A program made the translations under genes and the position numbers. Below are positions 34,148 to 43,091 of a stretch of DNA of 64,000 nucleotides, piece after piece. Source of the DNA: an uncultured Eubacterium sp. (GTDB lineage Bacteria; Bacillota; Clostridia; Lachnospirales; Lachnospiraceae). The notes below the pieces were generated by a model. It saw only the letters and a program-made list of their open reading frames with translations, had not been told where the DNA came from and did no database searches. Position 1 is the stretch's first letter; the number at the start of each line of letters is the position of its first letter. The stretch spans positions 79,488 to 143,487 of the forward strand of contig CAJTZN010000001.1 in assembly GCA_910584065.1 (NCBI GenBank). The letters are read 5' to 3'.

Positions 34148-37100
34148 ATGGAACATTTTTTTCGCGCGTTTTCCAAATTAAACTGCAATGACAATATAAA
34201 ACGTGAATATGAGGATGTCATGGTGGACCGGATCCAGGCATCGAGATCGAAAAAGCTGGTGTTTATTTACTGTAAAAAACACCAGCTCTTGTCATATAAG
34301 AAAATCGGCCTGATGGAACAGGAGTTGTATAAGCAGGTATTTAAGCGGCTGGGCTTTTACCCGCAGCTGCGGTTTTCTTATCCGGAGCTGGAGCACACGC
34401 CTCTTTCGGAACTTTTGAACCGGGTTGAGGAGGATCTGAAAGAGGAGATCCGGGATATGGATCCGGTAGACGGGCTGGAATTTTGTGTGGAACCGTTTGA
34501 GGCAGAGGGCGAAACGCTGGTTGTTACATGCCGGGATTCTTTTTTAACGAGAAAGCGGTGCGGGGGCATCGAGGAGTTTTTCCGTTCTGCTTTTTTGCAG
34601 CGGTTCGGCCGGGAAGTGGCTGTAGAGTTCCGGTTTCAGGAGTATGAGAGGAAACGGGAGACCAAGCCGGAAATATATGGAATCCGGGCGGGGCGGGGAG
34701 TTCTGGCCGGAGGTGGAGATGGAGCGTCGGCGGGAGTGGGTGGAAATGCCGGAAGTGTTGGTAGTTCGGAAATGGCAGGCAACGCCGGAGGTGCCGGGAG
34801 TGCCGAGTATGCTGGGTATGTCGGAGGTGCTGGGAACACCAAGGGTGCTGGAAATTCTGGGTATATCAGGGATGCAGGGAATGCCGGGAACAACGGGGAT
34901 GCCGGGTATGTCGGAGATACTGGGAACGCCGGAAGTACCGGTGCTGCCGGAGGTGCCGGGAATGCAGCAGGATATACTGGGAATAACGGAACCGCTGGAG
35001 ATACAGGAAAAACGGGAACGGTTTCAGGAGAATCAGGTTCCAAAGAGAGTACAGGCGGTGCGAAAAAAACGGCTGGACGTCAGAGGACAAAGCGTTCCAG
35101 AAATAATTTCCGCCGCCCGGCGAGCGATCCCAGCGTATTTTACGGGAGGAACTGCGAGGGAACGCTCATTCCGATCAAGGAGATTCAGGGGGATCTGGGA
35201 GAGGTCGTGGTCGACGGGCAGATCCGCAGCGTGGAGAGCCGGGAGATCAAGGGGGAGAAGCAGATCGTCCGTTTTGCTGTTACCGATTATACCGATACGA
35301 TCGAGTGCAAATTATTTATAAAAAATGAGCAGATTACCGATACGAACTTTTTTGAATTTATAAAAAAAGGAAATTTTGTGCGCGTCAAAGGGGCGGCTGT
35401 TTACGATAGCTATGACAGGGATATCCGCATCAGCGGCATTGCGGGCATAAAGGAGATCAAGGATTTCCGAGTGGGACGGAGCGATCACGCCCCGGTAAAG
35501 AGGGTGGAACTGCACGCCCATACGCAGATGAGTGACATGGACGGCATTACGAATGTCAAACAGCTGGTAAACCGGGCGCATGCGTGGGGACACCGCGCGG
35601 TGGCGATTACGGATCACGGCGTCGTGCAGGCCTTTCCAGATGCCAACCACGCGCTTGAAGGACTGAAACTTTCCGAGGACGATGACTTTAAGATCCTTTA
35701 CGGCTGTGAGGCGTATCTGGTGGATGATTTGAACGACCTGGCGGTAGAGAATGAAAAGGGCCAGCAGCTGACGGATGATTTTGTCGTGTTCGATCTTGAG
35801 ACGACGGGATTTTCGCCGGTCAACGACCGGATCATCGAGATCGGCGCCGTGCGGGTCAGCGGCGGCAGCATCACGGATCGGTTCAGCACGTTTGTCAACC
35901 CGGGCATCCATATCCCGGAGCGGATTACCGAGCTGACGACGATCACCGATGGGATGGTGGCGGACGCGCCGCCGATCGAGCAAGTACTTCCGCAGTTTCT
36001 CTCGTTTATCGGCGGGAGTGTCCTCGTGGCGCACAATGCCGGATTCGACCACGGATTTTTAAAGACAAAAGCGCGGGAACAGGGCGTGGAAACGGATTTT
36101 ACCGTCGTGGATACCGTAGGGCTTGCGAGGGTATTATTTCCGGAACTGGCGAAATTTAAGCTCGATACGATCGCGAAGAAGTTAAAGATTTCTCTGGAAA
36201 ACCACCACCGGGCGGTCGATGACGCCGGTGCGACGGCGGAGATCTTCGTGAGGTTTGTCGAGATGTTTGCCGCACGGGGTGTCCGCGATCTGACGAAGCT
36301 GTCGGAACTCACGACGGGGTCGGCTGATATCGTGAAGAAAAAGCCGTCGTACCACGCGATCATTTTTGCCGCCAATGAGACGGGGCGCGTCAATCTGTAC
36401 CGTCTCGTTTCGATGGGACACCTGGACTATTTTTACCGCCGGCCGCGCATCCCGAAAAGCATGTTCCAGAAGTACCGCGATGGACTGATCATCGGGTCGG
36501 CCTGTGAGGCAGGTGAATTGTACCGGGCGCTGTTAGATGACGCGCCGGAAGAGAGGATCCGGGAACTCGTGGAATTTTATGATTACCTGGAGATCCAGCC
36601 GCTCGGTAACAATCATTTTATGATCGAGAGTGAAAAAATAGAAAAGATCCAGAGCGAAGAGGATCTAAAACAGATGAACCGTCGTATCGTGGAGCTCGGA
36701 GAGCGCTATGGAAAGCCGGTGGCGGCGACGTGCGACGTGCATTTTCTCGATCCGGAGGATGACATTTACCGGAAGATCATTTTTGCGGGCAAGAAGATGA
36801 AGGATGCGGATGATCAGCCGCCGCTTTATCTGCGGACGACGGAGGAAATGCTGCAGGAGTTTTCGTATCTCGGCGAGAAAAAGGCGTATGAAGTTGTCGT
36901 GACAAATACAAATTTGATCGCCGACCGGATCGAAAAAATGTCGCCGGTCTATCCAGACAAGTGTCCGCCCGTCATTCCCCATTCCGATGAGACGCTGCGG
37001 GATATCTGTTATAAGAAGGCGGTCAGTATGTACGGCGACCCGCTGCCGCCTCAGGTAAAGGGGCGGCTGGACCATGAACTGGATTCGATCATCAAAAACG

Positions 37101-38860
37101 GGTTTGCCGTGATGTACATTATCGCCCAAAAACTCGTGTGGAAGTCGAACGAGGACGGCTATCTCGTGGGTTCGCGCGGATCGGTCGGTTCTTCTTTTGT
37201 CGCGACGATGTCAGGTATTACCGAAGTCAATCCGCTGCCGGCTCATTATTATTGTGAACACTGCCACTACGTCGATTTCGAATCGGAAGAAGTGAAGGCG
37301 TTTGCGGGGAGTTCGGGCTGCGATATGCCGCCGAAGGACTGCCCGGAATGCGGGAAACCGCTGATCCAGGACGGGCACGATATTCCGTTTGAAACGTTTT
37401 TAGGGTTTTACGGGGACAAAGAGCCGGACATTGACCTCAATTTTTCCGGGGAGTACCAGAGTAAGGCGCATGCGTATACCGAGGTTATTTTTGGGGCGGG
37501 GCAGACGTTCCGTGCCGGGACGATCGCGACGCTCGCCGATAAAACGGCTTATGGCTATGTGAAAAATTATTTTGAAGAGCGCGGGGAGCATAAACGTGTG
37601 GAGGAGATCGACCGCATCTTGGATGGCTGTGTCGGCATCCGCCGCTCGACCGGACAGCATCCGGGCGGGATCATCGTGCTTCCGTTTGGCTGGGAGATCT
37701 ATACGTTTACGCCCGTGCAGCATCCGGCAAACGATCAGGATACGACGATCGTGACGACACATTTCGATTACCACTCGATCGACCATAACCTGCTCAAACT
37801 TGATATACTCGGGCACGATGATCCCACGATGATCCGAATGCTCGAGGATCTGACCGGCATAGACGCCAAAACGGTGTCGCTTGATAATCCAGAGGTGCTG
37901 TCTTTGTTCCGCGATACGACGGCGCTCCACGTCACGCCGGATGAGCTGATGGGGTGTGACCTCGGCAGCCTGGGAGTGCCCGAATTCGGTACGGAATTTG
38001 TCATGCAGATGCTGCGGGATACGAAGCCGAAAAACTTTTCGGACCTCGTGCGGATTTCCGGCCTTTCCCACGGAACCGACGTGTGGTTGAACAATGCCCA
38101 GTACTTTATCAAGGAGGGAAATTGTACGCTGTCCACGGCGATCTGTACGAGGGATGATATTATGACGTATCTGATACATACGGGCGTGGAAAACGGGCTT
38201 GCGTTTAAGATCATGGAGAGCGTCCGCAAGGGAAAAGGGCTGACGCCGGATATGGAGCAGGCGATGAAGGAAGCCGGCGTGGAGGACTGGTACATCGAGT
38301 CGTGTAAGCGGATCAAGTATATGTTCCCGAAAGCACATGCGGTGGCGTATGTGATGATGGCGTTTCGCATCGCGTATTTTAAGGTGTTCTATCCGCTCGC
38401 TTACTATGCGGCCTTTTTCAGCATCCGTGCCAAGGCGTTTGATTATGAGCTGATGTGCCAGGGGAAGGAAAAACTGGAAGAGACGATGCGCGATTACAAA
38501 CGGCGCTCGAATGAACTTTCAAAAAAGGAGCAGGATAGTTATAACGACATGAAGATCGTGCAGGAAATGTATGCGAGAGGGTTTTCATTTCTGCCGATCG
38601 ATATTTTCCGCGCCAAGGCGGATCATTTTCAGATCATAGACGGAAAACTGATGCCGCCGCTCAGTTCGATCGAAGGCATGGGCGGAAAGGCGGCGGACGG
38701 CGTCGTGGAAGCCGTGAAGGCTGGTCCGTTTTCGTCCCGGGAGAATTTCAAAGAGCGCTGCAAGGTGCCGGGTACGGTCGTAGAGAAAATGGCGGAGATG
38801 GGTCTTCTCGGAAATCTGCCGGAGACCGATCAGATGTCGATTTTGGATCTGTTTGGGTGA
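34148..38860 (+). CDS. polC: DNA polymerase III alpha subunit PolC with collagen-like insertion
   Basis: PolC is the Gram-positive replicative polymerase with built-in proofreading. Domains in order: N-terminal domain (1-175), an inserted Gly-rich tract (about 182-318), OB domain (about 335-430), PHP part 1 with ELHAHTQMSDMDGIT (about 452), DnaQ-type exonuclease with VFDLETTGF (about 547), PHP part 2, a zinc-binding segment (C-x2-C ... CPECG, about 1036-1075), palm with DKEPDIDLNFSGEYQ (about 1090) and fingers/C-terminal region. At 1,570 residues it is longer than the usual roughly 1,430-1,450; the Gly-rich tract explains the difference. The frame stays open throughout. Confidence 0.96.
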   Translation: MEHFFRAFSKLNCNDNIKREYEDVMVDRIQASRSKKLVFIYCKKHQLLSYKKIGLMEQELYKQVFKRLGFYPQLRFSYPELEHTPLSELLNRVEEDLKEEIRDMDPVDGLEFCVEPFEAEGETLVVTCRDSFLTRKRCGGIEEFFRSAFLQRFGREVAVEFRFQEYERKRETKPEIYGIRAGRGVLAGGGDGASAGVGGNAGSVGSSEMAGNAGGAGSAEYAGYVGGAGNTKGAGNSGYIRDAGNAGNNGDAGYVGDTGNAGSTGAAGGAGNAAGYTGNNGTAGDTGKTGTVSGESGSKESTGGAKKTAGRQRTKRSRNNFRRPASDPSVFYGRNCEGTLIPIKEIQGDLGEVVVDGQIRSVESREIKGEKQIVRFAVTDYTDTIECKLFIKNEQITDTNFFEFIKKGNFVRVKGAAVYDSYDRDIRISGIAGIKEIKDFRVGRSDHAPVKRVELHAHTQMSDMDGITNVKQLVNRAHAWGHRAVAITDHGVVQAFPDANHALEGLKLSEDDDFKILYGCEAYLVDDLNDLAVENEKGQQLTDDFVVFDLETTGFSPVNDRIIEIGAVRVSGGSITDRFSTFVNPGIHIPERITELTTITDGMVADAPPIEQVLPQFLSFIGGSVLVAHNAGFDHGFLKTKAREQGVETDFTVVDTVGLARVLFPELAKFKLDTIAKKLKISLENHHRAVDDAGATAEIFVRFVEMFAARGVRDLTKLSELTTGSADIVKKKPSYHAIIFAANETGRVNLYRLVSMGHLDYFYRRPRIPKSMFQKYRDGLIIGSACEAGELYRALLDDAPEERIRELVEFYDYLEIQPLGNNHFMIESEKIEKIQSEEDLKQMNRRIVELGERYGKPVAATCDVHFLDPEDDIYRKIIFAGKKMKDADDQPPLYLRTTEEMLQEFSYLGEKKAYEVVVTNTNLIADRIEKMSPVYPDKCPPVIPHSDETLRDICYKKAVSMYGDPLPPQVKGRLDHELDSIIKNGFAVMYIIAQKLVWKSNEDGYLVGSRGSVGSSFVATMSGITEVNPLPAHYYCEHCHYVDFESEEVKAFAGSSGCDMPPKDCPECGKPLIQDGHDIPFETFLGFYGDKEPDIDLNFSGEYQSKAHAYTEVIFGAGQTFRAGTIATLADKTAYGYVKNYFEERGEHKRVEEIDRILDGCVGIRRSTGQHPGGIIVLPFGWEIYTFTPVQHPANDQDTTIVTTHFDYHSIDHNLLKLDILGHDDPTMIRMLEDLTGIDAKTVSLDNPEVLSLFRDTTALHVTPDELMGCDLGSLGVPEFGTEFVMQMLRDTKPKNFSDLVRISGLSHGTDVWLNNAQYFIKEGNCTLSTAICTRDDIMTYLIHTGVENGLAFKIMESVRKGKGLTPDMEQAMKEAGVEDWYIESCKRIKYMFPKAHAVAYVMMAFRIAYFKVFYPLAYYAAFFSIRAKAFDYELMCQGKEKLEETMRDYKRRSNELSKKEQDSYNDMKIVQEMYARGFSFLPIDIFRAKADHFQIIDGKLMPPLSSIEGMGGKAADGVVEAVKAGPFSSRENFKERCKVPGTVVEKMAEMGLLGNLPETDQMSILDLFG
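34690..35040 (+). repeat. Collagen-like Gly-X-Y coding tract inside polC
   Basis: Codons here read mostly as Gly-X-Y triplets (for example GNA GGA GSA, GYV GGA GNT, GNA GST GAA), with Ala or Asn common at X and Y and almost no Pro. The DNA shows diffuse 9- to 15-base repetition around GGNAAYGCCGG. The tract ends before a Lys/Arg-rich stretch that leads into the OB domain. Confidence 0.85.
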
Positions 38861-38867
38861 TAGATGT

Positions 38868-40397
38868 TCATTTTTTAACATTCCAAAAGCCGGTTTTCGC
38901 AGATCCTGTCCTGACTAGAAGTCCTTTTGATTTTAGGCTTTTAATTGTCCGGTTTACGGAACTTTTGCTTTTATCCACAACAGACGTGATCTCATCAATC
39001 GTTGCCTGTTTATGATTCATGATATAGGATAAAACGGATTGTTCTGTTTTAGTGAGTATGGGATATTTATTTACAGTGTCATTTACAGTGTCATTTACAA
39101 TGTCATTTACAGTGTCATTTACAGTGTCATTTCTGTATTCATACTGACGAATATAATATGGGTGGATCCGAAGCGTGGTACAGAATGACAGCCGTTCGGG
39201 ATCCGTTTCAAATATAGGTTTGGGTGAGCCGTTTTGTTCCAACGCATTTAAAATCTTGCGGAAACCGGTATTGCGTCCTTCTGTCAGATGCATTTCTTTT
39301 AGAAATTCACCGATGCGCCGGTTTCGGTAACGTCTGTTAAATACACGGTAAGTCCGTAATCCTTCCTCTGTGATGGAACGATCTGCTCCAGGATGGCTGA
39401 CAATTTCAATCCGATTTGGTAAAACACGAACTTCAATCGGTTCGCGTACATCATAGCCCTTGTGGTATACGGCGTTGCACAGACTTTCTTCAATCGCGGC
39501 ATACGGGTAGTTGAAAAAACGGTCGGCTTCCGCGCGGTCGGGATGTTTGATGATCTGTTCCGTGATAACGGTATTGTGAATATATAATAATGCCTCACGA
39601 AGCTGTTGCTGAAGCGGGCCTTTAAAAGATTTTTCAATGATCTTATCACCGCCCAGGTCATCTGGAAACTGCACAACATCAATCTGGGCATATGGAAAGA
39701 AGCGCTGTGGATCCAAGCTAAAGAACATCAATCCAACGTTTTTCGGTTTGGTGTATTCCGGTAAAGAATTTACAATATTCATATTACGGCACAGTTCGAT
39801 AAATTCCATATTCTTTGAATCTTCGTATAAAGAGCTGTTTACTTCTTTCAAATAAGCCTGGATCAAAGTGAGATTCAAATCGGTCAGGCTCGCTTCATGG
39901 TTGATCCTGTCATCAAAAGGAACTTTGTTTGCAAGACTGTAAAGATCACGTTTTTCCTCTTCGGAAGGGGTTATGGTACTGGCCATTTTACGGATATAAT
40001 AGACTCGTTCTTTCTCGCCTTTAGCCATGGACTTTGGAGAGGAATACGGGCGCAGATATCCACCCGGAGCCCATATGATAATGAATTTTTTTTCCATAAA
40101 ATCTGCTACTTCCACGATAGGAAGATATTCTGGCTGAATGCGTTTGCATTTGTTCAGCATATCTTTCAGGTAGTGGTCGATTTTTTCGGGATGAACACCG
40201 GGCAGGGAATCTGGGCGTCCGTCTTTTTCTTTTACGCCGATGACAATATATCCGCCGCCCCAATTGTCAATATCATTTGCAAAAGCGCAGATTGTTTTCA
40301 GAGAAGCCTCCGCATCCCATGTTTCCTTAAATTCAATTCTCGCCCATTCTACAGCATTTCCAGTGAGAAGTGTTTTGATATTAGTTGGAACAGCCAT
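38868..40397 (-). CDS. AlbA_2/HATPase transcriptional regulator with winged helix
   Basis: COG2865-type regulator of 509 residues. It has an N-terminal AlbA_2 (Schlafen-like) DNA-binding/ATP domain (EFKETWDAEASLKTICAFAN, GGGYIVIGVKE), a GHKL-type ATPase-like domain (YAAIEESLCNAVYHKGYD, VLPNRIEIVSHPG), a linker of five Asn-Asp-Thr/Ile-Val units and a C-terminal winged helix (YIMNHKQATIDEI). Target genes and signal are unknown; autoregulation is common in the family. GGAGGGG lies seven bases before the ATG at 40397. It converges on polC with only seven bases between the stop codons. Confidence 0.85.
   Translation of the reverse strand: MAVPTNIKTLLTGNAVEWARIEFKETWDAEASLKTICAFANDIDNWGGGYIVIGVKEKDGRPDSLPGVHPEKIDHYLKDMLNKCKRIQPEYLPIVEVADFMEKKFIIIWAPGGYLRPYSSPKSMAKGEKERVYYIRKMASTITPSEEEKRDLYSLANKVPFDDRINHEASLTDLNLTLIQAYLKEVNSSLYEDSKNMEFIELCRNMNIVNSLPEYTKPKNVGLMFFSLDPQRFFPYAQIDVVQFPDDLGGDKIIEKSFKGPLQQQLREALLYIHNTVITEQIIKHPDRAEADRFFNYPYAAIEESLCNAVYHKGYDVREPIEVRVLPNRIEIVSHPGADRSITEEGLRTYRVFNRRYRNRRIGEFLKEMHLTEGRNTGFRKILNALEQNGSPKPIFETDPERLSFCTTLRIHPYYIRQYEYRNDTVNDTVNDIVNDTVNDTVNKYPILTKTEQSVLSYIMNHKQATIDEITSVVDKSKSSVNRTIKSLKSKGLLVRTGSAKTGFWNVKK
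39069..39128 (-). repeat. Five 12-bp tandem repeats in the regulator linker
   Basis: ATTTACAGTGTC on the plus strand occurs at 39069, 39081, 39105 and 39117, with one variant (ATTTACAATGTC) at 39093. On the coding strand each unit adds four residues (Asp-Thr-Val-Asn, once Asp-Ile-Val-Asn), so copy-number changes keep the frame. Confidence 0.95.
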
Positions 40398-40428
40398 TTC
40401 CAATCCCCTCCATGTTTTTATTATATCT

Positions 40429-40457
40429 ATTATATACACTATGGAGAATAATATCAA
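40429..40457 (-). promoter_or_regulatory. Promoter of the minus-strand AlbA_2 regulator
   Basis: On the minus strand, TTGATA (40457-40452), 17 bases, TATAAT (40434-40429). Start of transcription would be near 40422, about 25 bases before the ATG. Confidence 0.78.
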
Positions 40458-40536
40458 GCAATTTTCTGTAAAATCCAGATTTCGGTTTCGAACTCGTTTC
40501 AGGCAGAGATTTCAGGAAGAACTCGGAAAAAAATGA

Positions 40537-40565
40537 TTGCGCCGGCGTGGAAAATCATGTATAAT
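40537..40565 (+). promoter_or_regulatory. Promoter of the DHH phosphoesterase gene
   Basis: TTGCGC at 40537-40542, 17 bases, TATAAT at 40560-40565. It lies inside the longest possible reading frame of the gene, which is one reason to prefer the later ATG at 40635. Confidence 0.75.
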
Positions 40566-40634
40566 AACACTAAGATTTACGACGACCCGGACAGGGTGGA
40601 TTTCAACTTTTATAATGTGGAAAGGGGATACCAG

Positions 40635-41552
40635 ATGAGATTAGTGACTAGATCGGATTTTGATGGATTGGCGTGTGCCGCCTTATTGAAAGAAGCAGGC
40701 ATCATTGACAGTTGGAAGTTCGCTCATCCAAAAGACTTACAGGACGGACTTGTAGAGGTGACAGAAAACGACTGCCTGGCAAATGTGCCGTTCGTGGAAG
40801 GCTGCGGATTGTGGTTTGACCACCATTCCAGCGAGCATGAGAGAAATCAGTTAGAAGGAAAATATAAAGGAGAGAGCCGGATCACGCCGTCCTGTGCCCG
40901 TATTATCTATGAGTACTATGGCGGGCGGGAAAAATTTCCGCAGTTCGACGATATGATGGAAGCGGTTGACAAGGTGGATTCTGCCAATCTTACGCTGGAT
41001 GAGATCCAGAACCCGACTGGCTGGGTATTAGTCGGCTTCATCATGGACCCGCGTACCGGACTCGGCAGATGGCGGGATTTCCGTATCCCGAATTATAAAT
41101 TGATGGAAGAATTGATTGATGCGTGCCGCACGATGACGACGGATGAGATCCTTGCGCTACCGGATGTAAAGGAGCGCATTGAAGTGTATTTCGAGCAGGC
41201 AGAGAAGTTTAAGGAAATGGTGCAGGCGCATACGAGAGTGGAAAAAAATGTGATCATTTCCGATCTGAGAGGCGTCGATCCGATCTATTCCGGCAACCGT
41301 TTTATGATCTACAGCATGTATCCCGAGCAGAATATCTCGGTGTGGATCGTCAATGGAAAAGGTGGAAAAGGCTGTTCGGCGGCAGTTGGTTACAGCATTT
41401 TAAATAAAACGTCAAACGTCAATGTCGGAAAGCTGATGTTAAAATATGGAGGCGGCGGCCATAAGGCGGTCGGGACATGTCAGTTTGACGACGAGCATAT
41501 GGATGAGATGCTGCCGAAGCTTTTGGATGAGATCGTGAATTATAACGAGTGA
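40635..41552 (+). CDS. DHH-family phosphoesterase
   Basis: The 305 residues hold the DHH domain (RSDFDGLACAALL, LWFDHHSSEH) and a DHHA1-type end with GGGGHKAVGTC. Members hydrolyse phosphodiesters or polyphosphate: exopolyphosphatase, oligoribonuclease (Nrn) and c-di-AMP phosphodiesterase types exist and cannot be separated here. The start at 40635 (MRLVTRSDFDG) has AAGGGG seven bases upstream and follows the promoter; an in-frame ATG at 40533 would start before the promoter. Confidence 0.85.
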   Translation: MRLVTRSDFDGLACAALLKEAGIIDSWKFAHPKDLQDGLVEVTENDCLANVPFVEGCGLWFDHHSSEHERNQLEGKYKGESRITPSCARIIYEYYGGREKFPQFDDMMEAVDKVDSANLTLDEIQNPTGWVLVGFIMDPRTGLGRWRDFRIPNYKLMEELIDACRTMTTDEILALPDVKERIEVYFEQAEKFKEMVQAHTRVEKNVIISDLRGVDPIYSGNRFMIYSMYPEQNISVWIVNGKGGKGCSAAVGYSILNKTSNVNVGKLMLKYGGGGHKAVGTCQFDDEHMDEMLPKLLDEIVNYNE

Positions 41553-41569
41553 TGTTATAAGGAACGCAA

Positions 41570-41640
41570 TCGGAAACGGATCAAGGGTTATTCTCTATTT
41601 GCAGTAGGGGATAGCCTTTTCCTTTTCGGATTTTTGTGTG
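41570..41640 (+). terminator. Rho-independent terminator after the DHH gene
   Basis: AAGGGTTATTCTCTA (41584-41598) pairs, with several G-T pairs and one bulge, with TAGGGGATAGCCTT (41605-41618), and an outer stem uses the flanking CGGAAACGG/CCTTTTCGG. A short T run follows. Confidence 0.7.
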
Positions 41641-41673
41641 GAAATAATTTGACAAGATAAGGAGGAATCTACA

Positions 41674-43035
41674 TTGGAAAACCGCAGAATGAAGGATATG
41701 ACCGTGGGTTCACCGATCCGCTTGATTCTGGGCTTTGCCATACCATTGTTTTTCGGTATGCTGTTTCAGCAGTTTTACAGCTTAATGGATATGATCATCG
41801 TGGGAAAGTTTCTGGGCGCGAAGTCGCTGGCCGCCGTGGGCGCTACCGGTTCGATCAATTTTATGATCATCGGTTTTTGCATGGGAGTCTGTAATGGCTT
41901 TGCTATCCCGGTTGCCCAGCGATTCGGGGCAAAGGATGAAAAAATGCTGCGGCGTTTTGTGGCAAATAGCGTCTGGCTTTCCATCATCTTTGCCGCTGTC
42001 ATGACGCTGTCGGTCTGCCTGCTCTGCCGCCATATACTGATGTGGATGGATACGCCGTCCGATATTTCTGACAGGGCCTATCAGTATATTTTCATTATCT
42101 TTTTAGGCATTCCGGCGACTTATCTTTACAATCTCCTGTCGGGCATCATCCGGTCCCTGGGAGATTCCAAAAGCCCGTTGATCTTTTTGGTCATTTCCTC
42201 GGTGTTAAACATTGGACTGGATATGCTGGCGATCGTAGTATTTCAGATGGGAGTAGCGGGGGCAGCAGGAGCCACGGTACTCTCCCAGGCGATTTCAGGA
42301 GGGCTTTGCCTGCTTTACATGAAAAAGAAATATCCCATTCTGCGGATCCGAAAAGGGGAGTGGAAGCTGCGGGGGAACTGTGTCGGGCGGCTGTGCAGTA
42401 TGGGGATTCCCATGGGGCTGCAGTATTCTATTACGGCGATCGGAAGCGTTATTTTGCAGACGGCCGTGAACGGGCTTGGTTCTACAGCGGTAGCATCCAT
42501 GACGGCCGGCGGTAAGATCGCGATGTTCTTCTACTGTCCCTATGATGCTTTTGGCGCTACGATGGCGACTTATGCGGGGCAGAACGTAGGCGCCTGCCGT
42601 CTGGATCGTGTCACAAAGGGGATGGTACATTGTAGTTATCTGGCCGCGGCTTACTGTGTGCTGGCCGCAGTTTTTCTCATCGGTTTTGGCGACAAGCTTG
42701 CGCTTTTATTTGTGGATGCCGCGGAGGTGGAGATCATACGAAATGTGTCAGAGTTCCTTTTTTGGAACAGCTTGTTCCTTATCCCGCTGGCATTAGTAAA
42801 TATCATCCGTTTTTCCATTCAGGGACTCGGTTTTGGCAAGTTGGCGATCTTTGCGGGAGTGGCGGAGATGGTGGGGCGGAGCGCTGTGGGATTCGGTCTC
42901 GTGCCCGTTTTTGGTTTTACAGCGGCGTGTCTGGCCAGTCCCGTGGCTTGGATCTTGGCGGACCTGTTTCTTATACCGGCGTATTGTTACTGTGTCCGGG
43001 AGTTGGATAAGATCATAGAGAAAAAGAAAGAATAA
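41674..43035 (+). CDS. MATE family efflux transporter
   Basis: The 453 residues form about twelve transmembrane helices in two halves. The MATE pattern is clear at the N-terminus (GSPIRLILGFAIPLFFGMLF) and in the second half (MGIPMGLQYSITAIGSVILQ). Substrate is not predictable. The start is TTG at 41674, seven bases after GGAGGA; ATG 41689 lacks a site. It is 56 bases upstream of a flavoprotein gene on the same strand. Confidence 0.92.
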   Translation: MENRRMKDMTVGSPIRLILGFAIPLFFGMLFQQFYSLMDMIIVGKFLGAKSLAAVGATGSINFMIIGFCMGVCNGFAIPVAQRFGAKDEKMLRRFVANSVWLSIIFAAVMTLSVCLLCRHILMWMDTPSDISDRAYQYIFIIFLGIPATYLYNLLSGIIRSLGDSKSPLIFLVISSVLNIGLDMLAIVVFQMGVAGAAGATVLSQAISGGLCLLYMKKKYPILRIRKGEWKLRGNCVGRLCSMGIPMGLQYSITAIGSVILQTAVNGLGSTAVASMTAGGKIAMFFYCPYDAFGATMATYAGQNVGACRLDRVTKGMVHCSYLAAAYCVLAAVFLIGFGDKLALLFVDAAEVEIIRNVSEFLFWNSLFLIPLALVNIIRFSIQGLGFGKLAIFAGVAEMVGRSAVGFGLVPVFGFTAACLASPVAWILADLFLIPAYCYCVRELDKIIEKKKE

Positions 43036-43091
43036 GTTCTTCAAAAAGAGGAAAAATATAACAAGAGTAAAATGAAAAGGAGGATATTGGA

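Noticed and set aside
34644..35321. Long alternative frame over the polC Gly-rich tract (225 codons)
   Set aside because: It is a frame shadow of the repeat-rich G+C-biased region inside polC and has no upstream ribosome site.
36665..38338. Long minus-strand frames opposite polC
   Set aside because: They lie wholly opposite an essential conserved gene, have no family features and mirror its codon bias.
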